DNA of 25,278 bases from an uncultured Christensenellaceae bacterium (GCA_944381335.1 CALWKT010000001.1:1-25278); one strand, 5' to 3'; counted from the stretch's first letter, positions 6,978-15,181 are shown. Translations and numbers: made by a program. The notes: generated by a model not told the origin, from the letters alone.

Positions 6978-8495
6978 ATGGAAAAAATAGCGATTATCGA
7001 TCTCGGCTCAAATTCGCTGAGACTGGTACTGGTCGACATACTCGAAGGCGGTTATTTTTCGGTTGTCGACGAATTGAAGGAAACCGTAAGGCTCGCACAG
7101 GATATGGAGCTTGACGGTTTTTTACAGCCCGCCAGGGTTGCTCAGACCATTAAAACGCTCAAGATGTTCAGGAGACTTTGCGACGCAAACAAGGTGGAAA
7201 AGATTTATGCGTATGCCACCGCTGCCGTCCGCAGAGCGAAAAACCAGAGAGGTTTTCTGGACGAAGTGCTCGCTACGACGGGTATAAAACTCAAGGTCCT
7301 TGACAACGACGAAGAAGCTCAGCTTGTCTATCAGGGCGTAATAAATTCAATGGACATTCCGCGCGGAATAATCATGGACATCGGCGGAGGCAGCACTCAG
7401 TTCGTATATTACAACAGAAAGAATCTTCTTCAGCATATAACTCTTCCTTTCGGCGCCGTCGTGCTGACAGAGATGTTCTCCAAGCCTGGTATAGCTCCTC
7501 AGGACAGGAACAGAATGATAGAGGAGTATGTGACGGAGCAGCTGAGGAATGTGCCCTGGATGTCGGAAATACTGCCTGACACCAAACTCATAGGAGTGGG
7601 AGGATCTTTCCGCAACCTCGGCAAGATCAGCCGTATGCTCAAAAAATATCCGCTTTCTATGGCTCACAACTATGTCGTCACGAATCAGGAGTTCAACGGC
7701 ATTTACGGCAACATAAAGAGTCTTGACCTTGACAAGACGATGAAGATAAAAGGTCTTTCCAGCGTCAGAGCAGATATTTTCCCGTCAGCGCTCGCCGCGA
7801 TCAAGAGCGTGATAAATTACCTCAATCTTGAAGAACTGGTGATTTCTGGCAGCGGACTGAGAGAGGGCGCGATGTTCAAATATGCGGTGCCGTCCACCAA
7901 CGAAAAACCGATCTCGGACGTGCTCGGGCATAGCATATATTCGCTTCTCAATTTCTTCGGGGAAAACATTCCGCATGCGGAACACGTTTACAATCTGTCC
8001 ATACAGCTTTTCAAACAGCTCAAAGTGCTGCACAAATTGCCGAGGGCGTACGTAAAAGTGCTTCGCACAGCCGCAATGTTGCACGATTCCGGCAACCGCA
8101 TAAAATATTACGATCACCACAAACATTCCTGTTATATTATACTCAACAGCAATCTTTACGGCATATCGCATAAAGATCTCGTTATGGCGGCGTTTATGGC
8201 ATGCATGCACAGAAAGGGCGACGTCAATATGGCTGAATTCATGCGTTACCGCGAAATGCTGACCGAGGAAGACGTTGACGCAGTGTTCAAGCTTGGGGTC
8301 ATCGTCAGGATAGCGGAAAGTCTTGACAGAAGCATGAGCGGAGTGATAAAGACGATCACCTGCGACGTACTGGGAGACAGCGTTATAATGAAGACGGACA
8401 GTGAGGGTGCAGAGTGTTCGCTTGAAATAAAGGACGCGATGACCAGCATACAGGACTTCAAGAGAGCGTATAAAAAGCAGTTGCAGATACTTTGA
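6978..8495 (+). CDS. Ppx/GppA-type phosphatase with C-terminal HD domain
   Basis: 505 residues from the ATG at 6978, with AGAGGA seven bases upstream. An earlier in-frame start at 6771 is rejected because the promoter lies inside that extension. The N-terminal half has the ASKHA-fold phosphate loops: D8-LGSNSLRL near the start and MDIGGGSTQF near residue 133, as in exopolyphosphatases and pppGpp phosphatases. The C-terminal half has an HD-type site, AAMLHDSG (H369-D370), with a later DHHKHS. Family enzymes hydrolyse inorganic polyphosphate or the alarmone pppGpp, and sequence alone does not separate the two. No polyphosphate kinase or relA/spoT gene is adjacent. It stands alone between promoter and terminator. 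Confidence 0.88.
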   Translation: MEKIAIIDLGSNSLRLVLVDILEGGYFSVVDELKETVRLAQDMELDGFLQPARVAQTIKTLKMFRRLCDANKVEKIYAYATAAVRRAKNQRGFLDEVLATTGIKLKVLDNDEEAQLVYQGVINSMDIPRGIIMDIGGGSTQFVYYNRKNLLQHITLPFGAVVLTEMFSKPGIAPQDRNRMIEEYVTEQLRNVPWMSEILPDTKLIGVGGSFRNLGKISRMLKKYPLSMAHNYVVTNQEFNGIYGNIKSLDLDKTMKIKGLSSVRADIFPSALAAIKSVINYLNLEELVISGSGLREGAMFKYAVPSTNEKPISDVLGHSIYSLLNFFGENIPHAEHVYNLSIQLFKQLKVLHKLPRAYVKVLRTAAMLHDSGNRIKYYDHHKHSCYIILNSNLYGISHKDLVMAAFMACMHRKGDVNMAEFMRYREMLTEEDVDAVFKLGVIVRIAESLDRSMSGVIKTITCDVLGDSVIMKTDSEGAECSLEIKDAMTSIQDFKRAYKKQLQIL

Positions 8496-8499
8496 AAAC

Positions 8500-8527
8500 A
8501 AAGCGAAGGCGCGCGCCTTCGCTTTTA
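8500..8527 (+). terminator. Intrinsic terminator after the Ppx gene
   Basis: Perfect 11-pair stem AAAGCGAAGGC/GCCTTCGCTTT with a GCGC loop and a short T tail, starting 5 bases after the stop codon. Confidence 0.85.
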
Positions 8528-8551
8528 TATCATATACGTTCATAAAAATAC

Positions 8552-8571
8552 AGACGAAAAACGTCTTTTTT
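8552..8571 (+). terminator. Short second terminator hairpin
   Basis: AGACG/CGTCT with an A5 loop followed directly by T5. The stem is weak, and it probably acts as a backup to the one just upstream. Confidence 0.45.
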
Positions 8572-8635
8572 GCAAAGAAAACGCAAAAAAGGCGCCCGTT
8601 TCGTTATAAGGATGCGCACGAGTTTGAAAATATGC

Positions 8636-8664
8636 TTGTAAACGCGCGCGCCGTATGCTAAAAT
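8636..8664 (+). promoter_or_regulatory. Promoter of the sel1-maf-mreB operon
   Basis: -35 TTGTAA at 8636-8641, -10 TAAAAT at 8659-8664, spacer 17, with an extended TG one base before the -10. The leader would be about 50 bases. Confidence 0.65.
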
Positions 8665-8722
8665 AATAATATTATAGGTGTCCGCGGAATTATTCCGTGT
8701 GTGGCTTGACGGAGTTGTATTT

Positions 8723-11158
8723 ATGGAAGTTAACATCGTAGAACTCGAAAAAGAAGCAAAGAAAGACGTCACGCTGGCTTACAGGCTCGGCTTGAGGTAT
8801 TTCGTCGGCGACGGAGTAGAGCGCGATTACAAAAAGGCGTTTTATTGGATGAATAAGGCGGCTTCCGGCGGTTACGGCGGCAGCGATTGCAGATATTACA
8901 TCGGCAGGATGTATGAAAAAGGTCTGGGCGTAAAGAACGATTACGAGAAAGCGAGGAAGTATTACGACGCCGCGCAGAGAGGGGGAGATCTCAGGGCAAA
9001 AGTCAGGCTTGCCGATTTTTACCGTCACGGTCTCGGGTGCAAGAAGAACCCCGAAGGCGCGATGAATCTGTACACCGAAGCGGCTGAACTCGGCAGCGTT
9101 GAAGCAACTCTCGGCATAGCGGATATGTATCTGAACGGCGAGGGCGTGGCAAAAGACGAAGCCAAGGCTTTCGCGATGTACACCGAGCTTGCGAAAAAAG
9201 GCAACGACAAGGCGAAATACAGTCTCGCATACTGTTACCAGAACGGTTACGGCACTGAAAAGAATCCGTTTATGGCAGGTCACTACCTGGTGCCTGCGGC
9301 GAAAGAAGGAGACTCAGACGCACAGTGCTTTCTTGCGCTTTGCTTCCTGAAGGGAGACGCGGTAAAGCAGAATCTGCCCAAGGCGGTTTACTGGTTCAAG
9401 AAGTCGGCAAGCCAGGGCAACGAGGTCGCGGCGTTCAATCTTGCTTACTGCCTGCAAAAAGGTCTGGGCATAGACAAGAACGAAGCGGCGGCTTTCGATC
9501 TGTTCTTACAGCTCGCGAAAGGCGGTCACGTAAAAGCGTTTTCCGCTGTGGCGAGATGTTACCGTCTCGGGATCGGCACTCGTGCCAACGCGAATAAGGC
9601 TTACAACTGGATCCAGAAAGGTCTGAAGGTGGGCGACGCGGACTGCATGAGCTTTATGGGTTACTATTATCTTGAAGGAAAGACGTTCGTCAGACGCAGT
9701 GAAAAGAGCGCATACAAGAGTTTTTCAAAAGCCGCTTCGCGCGGAAGCGTCTCCGCAAAATACGTTGTGGGACAGATGTTCGACAAAGGCATCTACGTAA
9801 AGCAAGATCAGGAAAAAGCTAAAGAATACATAGATCAGGCGGTCGAGGCATTCTATGCTCCCGCGCTTTATCAGAAAGGTCTCGTTTGCGAGAAGGACGG
9901 CGATTACAACACCGCCGTGGATTGCTTTTACAGAGCGGCGCGCGACGATTACAATCCCGCGCTCGTCATGATGGGAATAATCAGCGAAAAGGGAGAGATC
10001 GTCGAGAGGGACGACAACGCGGCATTCTATTATTTCAACCGGGCGGCTGAACGCGGAAGCGCAAGAGGGTGCTACGGTCTCGCGCGTTGCTACGAACAGG
10101 GCATAGGCACCAAGATCGATCGCAAAAAAGCTTTTGAATTATACAAAGTTTCAGCAACGAGCGGATATGCGGACGCGCTTCTCGAGGTGGGCTACCGTTA
10201 CATGTTCGGCATAGGCGTGAAGAAGGACGTTATGCTTGCCAAGATATACCTCAACGCGAGCGCGAAAGAAGGCAATCCGATCGCTGCGTATTATCTCGGC
10301 GTAGGACATCTGACGGGTATTAATTTCAAAAAGAGCACTAAGCTTGCGATAAAATTCTTTGAAAAGGCTGCGGAACTGGGTTACGCTCCGGCGTATACAA
10401 GGCTCGGCATTGCGTACGGAAAGGAGGGTAAAGGCTTCCCGACGAAACCTTCCCTGAGCGCGAAGTACTTCGCGGCGGCAGTCGAAAAGGGAGACGACGA
10501 GGCTATCGCGCATCTCGCGCTTTGCTATATTAACGGCTTCGGGGTCAGGAAAGACGAAGCAAAAGCGCTCGAACTGCTCGACGAAGCTTGTGCAAAGGGA
10601 CAGCCCAACGGTATTTATCTGAAAGGATTCATGTTCTATTCGGGCATGATCCTGGAAGAAGACGTAGCTACGGGACTCAGCATGATAACGCAGGCGGCGG
10701 ACAAAGGCTATCTGAAAGCTTGCCGTTTCCTTGTGGACTATTATTCAAGAGGGGACGACAAGGATCCTGAAAAGGCGTTGTATTACAAAGAACTTGCCGT
10801 CAGGAAAGGAGATCTTATTTACGCTTACGACGTTGCCCTCAGTTACGAGAGAGGCGAGCATGTGGAAGCGGACGGTGACAAGGCGTCGCTCTACTATTCG
10901 ATGCTTGCGCTTTCCGAGGACAATATCGGAAAGAAGAAAAAAGCGGCAAAGAGACTGAAGAAATTCAGATCTGACGGCGACGGGCACTGGGAGTCTCCCA
11001 CCGTAAGAAAAATAAAGAAGAAGAATGCGGCAGAAAACAACGCCGGAAGCGAAAGCCGTGAGATGCAGACGCAGAACGATGAGCCTCAGTCCGTGCGCGA
11101 AGAAGCCGAACAGGCGGTAAGAACCGCGGTCGACGAGCGCGAGCGCGAAAGAAACTGA
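8723..11158 (+). CDS. Large cytoplasmic Sel1-repeat scaffold protein (about 20 repeats)
   Basis: 811 residues from the ATG at 8723, with GGAG eight bases upstream. A GTG 45 bases earlier would add residues with no family likeness. Nearly the whole protein is a solenoid of about 20 Sel1-like repeats of 34-38 residues, each of the form A-x-x-x-L-G/A-x-x-Y-x-x-G-x-G-V/T-x-x-[DN]-x-x-K-A-x-x-x-Y/W-x-x-A-A-x-x-G. There is no signal peptide or transmembrane helix, which is unlike many exported Sel1 proteins. Repeats 11 and 19 are shortened and lack the GxG turn. The last 75 or so residues are a highly charged tail (KKKKAAKRLKKF, then an acidic/Arg-rich end) that may be disordered or bind a partner. 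Sel1 repeats generally mediate protein-protein contacts, so a scaffold role is likely but partners are unknown. The stop overlaps the maf start by one base (TGATG). Confidence 0.85.
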   Translation: MEVNIVELEKEAKKDVTLAYRLGLRYFVGDGVERDYKKAFYWMNKAASGGYGGSDCRYYIGRMYEKGLGVKNDYEKARKYYDAAQRGGDLRAKVRLADFYRHGLGCKKNPEGAMNLYTEAAELGSVEATLGIADMYLNGEGVAKDEAKAFAMYTELAKKGNDKAKYSLAYCYQNGYGTEKNPFMAGHYLVPAAKEGDSDAQCFLALCFLKGDAVKQNLPKAVYWFKKSASQGNEVAAFNLAYCLQKGLGIDKNEAAAFDLFLQLAKGGHVKAFSAVARCYRLGIGTRANANKAYNWIQKGLKVGDADCMSFMGYYYLEGKTFVRRSEKSAYKSFSKAASRGSVSAKYVVGQMFDKGIYVKQDQEKAKEYIDQAVEAFYAPALYQKGLVCEKDGDYNTAVDCFYRAARDDYNPALVMMGIISEKGEIVERDDNAAFYYFNRAAERGSARGCYGLARCYEQGIGTKIDRKKAFELYKVSATSGYADALLEVGYRYMFGIGVKKDVMLAKIYLNASAKEGNPIAAYYLGVGHLTGINFKKSTKLAIKFFEKAAELGYAPAYTRLGIAYGKEGKGFPTKPSLSAKYFAAAVEKGDDEAIAHLALCYINGFGVRKDEAKALELLDEACAKGQPNGIYLKGFMFYSGMILEEDVATGLSMITQAADKGYLKACRFLVDYYSRGDDKDPEKALYYKELAVRKGDLIYAYDVALSYERGEHVEADGDKASLYYSMLALSEDNIGKKKKAAKRLKKFRSDGDGHWESPTVRKIKKKNAAENNAGSESREMQTQNDEPQSVREEAEQAVRTAVDERERERN

Positions 11159-11700
11159 TGATAATTCTCGCTTCGGCTTCGCCCAGAAGAAGAGAACTTC
11201 TGGCAGAACTGACCTCGGATTTTTGCGTTATTCCCAGCAGGGACGAAGAAAAAACAGATTACAAAAGGCCGCATCTGTACGTGCAGGCGCTTGCTCGGCA
11301 TAAGGCGGAAAACGTAGCTTCGATAGCGGAGGCAGGCGACACCGTGATCGCCGCAGACACCGTGGTGTGTTTCAGGGGCAGGATACTCAACAAACCCAAA
11401 GACAAAGAGGAAGCAGAAGTTTTTCTCAGGATGTTGTCGGGCAAGAAACACAGCGTGTATACCGGAGTGTGCGTAATAAAAAAAAGCGCGTTCGAGCAGA
11501 ATTATTATTGCAGATCAGTCGTTGAGTTCAACGAGCTGGACGACGATTTTATAAAACAATACGTAGAGAGCGGTTCTCCGCTCGATAAAGCAGGCGCTTA
11601 CGGAGTGCAGGACGAAGGGGTCGTCAAACGCGTCATCGGCGATTACGACAACGTCGTAGGGCTTCCGCTTGAAAGGCTTGCGGCAATACTCGGAGAATAA
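11158..11700 (+). CDS. maf: Maf-family nucleoside triphosphate pyrophosphatase
   Basis: 180 residues. The N-terminal signature ASASPRR (A5-R11) and AADTVV (catalytic aspartate D67) mark the Maf/ITPase-like fold. Family enzymes hydrolyse dTTP/UTP or modified nucleotides to the monophosphate plus pyrophosphate. In Bacillus, Maf also restrains septum formation, and its gene lies just upstream of radC-mreBCD-minCD. Here the ATG overlaps the Sel1 stop by one base, and the MreB-like gene starts one base after the Maf stop, so all three should be one message. Length is normal for the family. Confidence 0.93.
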   Translation: MIILASASPRRRELLAELTSDFCVIPSRDEEKTDYKRPHLYVQALARHKAENVASIAEAGDTVIAADTVVCFRGRILNKPKDKEEAEVFLRMLSGKKHSVYTGVCVIKKSAFEQNYYCRSVVEFNELDDDFIKQYVESGSPLDKAGAYGVQDEGVVKRVIGDYDNVVGLPLERLAAILGE

Positions 11701-11701
11701 A

Positions 11702-12712
11702 ATGGGAACGGTTGAACTGGTTATAGACGTCGGCAGCAAGGTTACGACGATATTCAAAAGAGACGTCGGGCTGATCATTCAGGAACCGAGCGTCGTCGCT
11801 ATCAACAACAAGCATAACAAAATGGCGCTGCTCGAAAGCGGTAAAAACGCTCAGAGGTTGATGAACACGCGCAGATACGATTTTCAGATCCTCTTTCCTA
11901 TCAAGGAAGGAGCGATATTCCATGAGCGCGCCGCTGTGCTGATGTACCGCGATTTCATCAACAGAGCGGTCGGTCGGTCGGTTTTTTCACCCAAGGTCAA
12001 GGTGATAGCCTGCGTTTCCTGCGGTCTCAACAATATGGAGAAAAAGGACGTCGAAAAGACGTTGCTAAAGGCGGGAGCCAGCGAGGTGCTGATCCTTGAA
12101 TCCCCGCTTGCCGTCGCGCAGGGGCTTAACGGACAGGGGAGCAGTTTCATCATGGATATCGGCGGTTCAAAGACAGAGATCGCGATAATAGACAGGAACG
12201 GCATTGTCGCCGGATGCAGCATAAATATCGGCGGTGATTCGATCAATCAGGCGATCATAGATTACGTGATCGACACCAGGCGTTGCAAGATCAAGCCTTC
12301 GTCCGCAGAAAAGGTCAAGCGTCAGATCGCCAGCATGTACGACAACGACAATTCGCCAATGATCGTCAACACAGAGGCGCTTCACGGCGAAGAAAACGTC
12401 AGCGTCAGGCTTGTCGCAAGCGAACTCAAGCAGGCGATATGTCCGGTTATCGACAAGATAATCGAAGTGGCTTATAATTACACTTTCCAGATCCCCGAGG
12501 GCATCGCCCAGGAGATATACGAAAACGGGATCACTCTGTGCGGAGGAAGCGCGTATATCCCCGGGCTTGCGGATTATATTTCGGCTCAGCTTCAGCTCAA
12601 AGTCAGAGTTCCGGATATGCCCGAAAACGCCGTGGCAATGGGCGCGAGCCGTTTCTTTGCAGACAAGGCTTCGCTCGTAAGATTGTTGAACGTAAAAGGT
12701 CTGGACGGCTGA
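11702..12712 (+). CDS. Divergent MreB/Mbl-like actin homologue
   Basis: 336 residues from the ATG at 11702, with GGAGA about six bases upstream; an earlier in-frame TTG at 11669 lies inside maf. The actin-fold signatures are present but altered. Phosphate-1 reads IDVGSKVT where MreB normally has DLGTANT. REPSVVA is kept as QEPSVVAI, the segment before the catalytic glutamate reads KAGASEVLILESPLAVAQGL, phosphate-2 is MDIGGSKTEI, and the adenosine motif is LCGGSAYIPGL. MreB polymers guide cell-wall elongation on the inner face of the membrane. The maf/min neighbourhood supports a shape or division role, but mreC and mreD do not follow. It may be a specialised paralogue. A terminator ends the operon 10 bases after the stop. 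Confidence 0.85.
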   Translation: MGTVELVIDVGSKVTTIFKRDVGLIIQEPSVVAINNKHNKMALLESGKNAQRLMNTRRYDFQILFPIKEGAIFHERAAVLMYRDFINRAVGRSVFSPKVKVIACVSCGLNNMEKKDVEKTLLKAGASEVLILESPLAVAQGLNGQGSSFIMDIGGSKTEIAIIDRNGIVAGCSINIGGDSINQAIIDYVIDTRRCKIKPSSAEKVKRQIASMYDNDNSPMIVNTEALHGEENVSVRLVASELKQAICPVIDKIIEVAYNYTFQIPEGIAQEIYENGITLCGGSAYIPGLADYISAQLQLKVRVPDMPENAVAMGASRFFADKASLVRLLNVKGLDG

Positions 12713-12722
12713 AATCTGTTAC

Positions 12723-12749
12723 GCTCCGTTGAGAAACGGAGCTTTTTTT
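12723..12749 (+). terminator. Terminator of the sel1-maf-mreB operon
   Basis: Perfect 8-pair stem GCTCCGTT/AACGGAGC, GAGA tetraloop, then seven T. Confidence 0.93.
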
Positions 12750-12906
12750 ACTACTTTAGTATTTTATAAGATATGCCTATGCACGCGATACGCGCGGGCG
12801 CGCGGTATAAAAGCCGGATAATAATTACAAGAAAGCATCGTTAAACACGTAAAAGTCGTGACTTAAAGCCCGCTTGTACTGTTCAGACCGGGATTTTTCA
12901 TAAAGA

Positions 12907-12936
12907 GTGCGTTTTCGACAAAACGCGCTTTTTTTT
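12907..12936 (+). terminator. Terminator-like hairpin just upstream of minD
   Basis: GTGCGTTTT/AAAACGCGC (9 pairs, one G-U), CGAC loop and eight T. It sits 158 bases after the previous terminator with no gene between, and its T run overlaps the putative minD -35 region. It could end an unseen small RNA, catch read-through, or attenuate. Confidence 0.75.
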
Positions 12937-12958
12937 GCGCGCGATTCGGCTGTATAAT
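12930..12958 (+). promoter_or_regulatory. Probable promoter of the minD operon
   Basis: Perfect -10 TATAAT at 12953-12958. The -35 position 17 bases upstream is only a T tract (12930-12935), and TTGCGC at 12935 is too close. The -10 is convincing, the -35 is not. Confidence 0.45.
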
Positions 12959-12980
12959 GGCTTTATCGTGTGAGGTTAAT

Positions 12981-13775
12981 ATGGCAAGAAGAATAGTGAT
13001 CACTTCAGGCAAAGGCGGAGTAGGCAAAACCACCGTTTGCGCCGGGCTCGGGATCGCGCTCGCAAAAAGAGGGGCGAGAGTGCTCCTTGTGGACGCGGAT
13101 ATGGGACTGAACAATCTGGACGTCGCTCTCGGCATGGAAGGCAGAGTGGTTTACGACATGACTGACGTTCTCAGAGGGAAGTGCGCCCTGAGACAGGCGA
13201 TACTTCAGGACGTGGAGTATTCCACGCTCAGTCTGCTTGCTTCGGCGCATTGTTCGGACGACGGCGAATTTCCGTCCGCGGCTTTCAGACGTATGCTCGC
13301 AGAGGCGGAATGTGCTTTCGATTTTGTGTTGATAGACTGCCCGGCGGGAATTGACAACGGCTTCCACCGCGCGGTCTGCGTAGCCGACGAAGCGATCGTC
13401 GTGACGACGCCGCACGTAAGCGCTATACGCGACGCAGACAAGGTCATGTCGTTGCTCGACACTTACGATCTTCACTCCGTTTCCGTCGTCGTGAACAGGG
13501 TCAGGGGAGATCTCGTCGCAGGCGGCAGTATGATGAGCGCGGAGGACATTTCGCGGCTTCTCAGACACAGGGCGCTCGGCTATATACCCGAGGACGATTG
13601 CGTGACGGTATACGCTCAGCTCGGCAGGCTTGGCAAGGGCAACGCCCGCAGCGATATGGCAATGACGTACATCGCTGAAAATCTGATCAGCGGTTCGCGC
13701 AAGATCTACGACTGCACCGACGGGTACAGGGGTATTCTCGGGAAAATAAAAACTTATCTCAGGAGGCAGATATGA
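12981..13775 (+). CDS. minD: Septum-site-determining ATPase MinD
   Basis: 264 residues from the ATG at 12981, with GAGGT upstream; an ATG at 12957 lies on the -10 box and is unlikely. MinD is a membrane-cycling ATPase that places the cell division site. The deviant Walker A is GKGGVGKT (K11 signature lysine, K16), followed by VDAD (D38, D40) and the NNLD loop, which separate MinD from ParA. VLIDCPAG is Walker B. The last 14 residues, GILGKIKTYLRRQI, form the amphipathic membrane-targeting helix typical of MinD. The stop overlaps minE by four bases. No minC gene is found in this window, although MinC is the usual effector. Confidence 0.95.
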   Translation: MARRIVITSGKGGVGKTTVCAGLGIALAKRGARVLLVDADMGLNNLDVALGMEGRVVYDMTDVLRGKCALRQAILQDVEYSTLSLLASAHCSDDGEFPSAAFRRMLAEAECAFDFVLIDCPAGIDNGFHRAVCVADEAIVVTTPHVSAIRDADKVMSLLDTYDLHSVSVVVNRVRGDLVAGGSMMSAEDISRLLRHRALGYIPEDDCVTVYAQLGRLGKGNARSDMAMTYIAENLISGSRKIYDCTDGYRGILGKIKTYLRRQI

Positions 13776-14005
13776 ACGAAGGAAAACTTGCCGTAAACAG
13801 ACTGAGGAGCGTGCTTCTGAAAGACAAGCTGGACATGAGCGAAGGCTTTATGCGCGCGCTGAGGAACGACATCGGCAGAGTGCTTTCTTATTACATGAAT
13901 CTGAGTCAGGACGGCATAGAAGTATTCATCGACGGCGCGGAAGACGGCTACACGGTCAGGATAAAGGCGAAAGCGTCCGGCATCAGACAAATAAAAGCGG
14001 TTTAG
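13772..14005 (+). CDS. minE: Cell division topological specificity factor MinE
   Basis: 77 residues. The start at 13772 has AGGAGG five bases upstream and overlaps minD (ATGA). The segment AVNRLRSVLL corresponds to the MinD-contacting helix of MinE, and LRNDIGRVLSYYM with the following VFID strand matches the C-terminal dimerisation domain. MinE stimulates MinD ATPase and moves MinD on the membrane. Compared with E. coli MinE, about a dozen N-terminal residues, including the hydrophobic membrane-targeting ALLDFF segment, are absent, and no upstream in-frame start within minD would restore them plausibly. Confidence 0.9.
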   Translation: MNEGKLAVNRLRSVLLKDKLDMSEGFMRALRNDIGRVLSYYMNLSQDGIEVFIDGAEDGYTVRIKAKASGIRQIKAV

Positions 14006-14061
14006 GAATATCGCCGCAAAGAGGTAAATATACTTTACTAATCCATTGAGAGGTGAAGTGT

Positions 14062-14244
14062 ATGAAATATGACGATTGCGAAATTACGGGCACTGAGGTC
14101 AGAGAAAACACAAACGTGACTTTCGGGAAGATCCGCAGAAAACGCAAAGGCGTGAATCTGCTTGACATTTTCGTCGTTCAGGCGATAGTCTGCGCGGCGA
14201 TAAGTTGCGCGGTTCTGCTGACAAGATTCATTACCATGGGCTGA
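14062..14244 (+). CDS. 60-residue single-pass membrane protein in the spoIVFA position
   Basis: 60 residues from the ATG at 14062, with GAGAGG eight bases upstream. A basic, polar N-terminal half (GKIRRKRKG) is followed by one hydrophobic helix (about residues 33-57), and the protein ends three or four residues later. The stop overlaps the protease gene as TGATG. In Bacillus the gene between minD and spoIVFB is spoIVFA, whose product has a cytoplasmic N terminus, one membrane helix and an external M23-like domain, and which holds and inhibits SpoIVFB. The present protein matches only the first two parts. Homology to SpoIVFA is inferred from position and topology, not from a diagnostic motif. 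No remnant of a peptidase domain fits in the space. Confidence 0.65.
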   Translation: MKYDDCEITGTEVRENTNVTFGKIRRKRKGVNLLDIFVVQAIVCAAISCAVLLTRFITMG

Positions 14245-15080
14245 TGAAGATAAAACTTCATCCGCTTTTCGTTCTGCTCGCCCTGTATTTCGTACTTACG
14301 GACAGGGCGGTGATGTTCGGCGGATACGTCCTCGCGGTGATAGCGCACGAAGCGGCTCATTCGAGAGCCGCGGCATGGAGAGGATACAGTCTCGGCACGG
14401 TCACTCTGATGCCTTACGGCGGGATCATTGCCGGAGGAGACAATTACAGAGACGCGGACGGCGCGGTCATTGCGCTTGCCGCGCCTGTTTTCAATGCGCT
14501 TTGCGCGGTGGCGGTAGTCGCCTTGTGGTGGCTCGTGCCGTCTGCATACGGCTACACCAAGGATATATGCACGGCGAACGTATCGCTTTGCATCGTCAAT
14601 CTTCTGCCCGTTTACCCGCTGGACGGTTACAGGGCGGTCGTTTCGTTTGCCAAAAACAAAACCCGTGCCGTGAAAGCGATGAAGATAACGGGAGTGCTGA
14701 CCGGCGGACTTCTTACCGCGCTCGGAGTCGCGAGCGTGAGTTCCGTGTTTAATCCGACGATCATAATATTTGGTTTTTTTCTTATTTACGAGACTGTTTT
14801 CGGCGCAGGTGAAGAGAGAGTTCTTTCAGTTTCGGCAGATAGCAAGTTCCGCAAAAATTTACGTGCTGGTGTAGATAAACGCACTGTTATCGTATTCAAA
14901 GAAGCGCCTCTGGTGCGGCTGTTGACAAGAGTTGACAGAGACAGCCGGACCGAGTTTGAAATAGTGGACGAAAGAGAAGAGACGCTTTACACGCTCGACG
15001 AAACTGACGTCGCGGTGATGTGCGAAGAATGCGAACTTTCGGACAGCGTAGAACAGGCTTATAAAAAGTGCTTTTGCTGA
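14244..15080 (+). CDS. spoIVFB: SpoIVFB-like M50 intramembrane metalloprotease
   Basis: 278 residues from the ATG at 14244, overlapping the preceding stop by one base; a TTG at 14205 is less likely. It is an integral membrane zinc protease. HEAAH (H35, E36, H39) in the second helix is the HExxH zinc site, and NLLPVYPLDG (N119 to G128) gives the third zinc ligand D127 in the NxxPxPxLDG motif of the M50B group. Several hydrophobic segments span residues 5-185, and a soluble tail of about 85 residues follows, where SpoIVFB proteins have a CBS-like domain; no clear CBS motif is visible. SpoIVFB cleaves pro-sigma-K in the mother cell during sporulation. Whether this organism sporulates is not shown by the window. 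Confidence 0.82.
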   Translation: MKIKLHPLFVLLALYFVLTDRAVMFGGYVLAVIAHEAAHSRAAAWRGYSLGTVTLMPYGGIIAGGDNYRDADGAVIALAAPVFNALCAVAVVALWWLVPSAYGYTKDICTANVSLCIVNLLPVYPLDGYRAVVSFAKNKTRAVKAMKITGVLTGGLLTALGVASVSSVFNPTIIIFGFFLIYETVFGAGEERVLSVSADSKFRKNLRAGVDKRTVIVFKEAPLVRLLTRVDRDSRTEFEIVDEREETLYTLDETDVAVMCEECELSDSVEQAYKKCFC

Positions 15081-15114
15081 AAGCCGGGGCGCGCTTTTAT
15101 TTTACGGTCATAGC

Positions 15115-15143
15115 TTGATATATTGTATTACATTTGTTATAAT
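15115..15143 (+). promoter_or_regulatory. Promoter of the ROK / radical SAM / RNase G operon
   Basis: -35 TTGATA at 15115-15120 and perfect -10 TATAAT at 15138-15143, spacer 17, with extended TG at 15135-15136. It is one of the strongest promoters in the window. Confidence 0.85.
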
Positions 15144-15181
15144 ATATTAATAAACGCGCGTGCGCGTCAGCGAGGTGGGCT

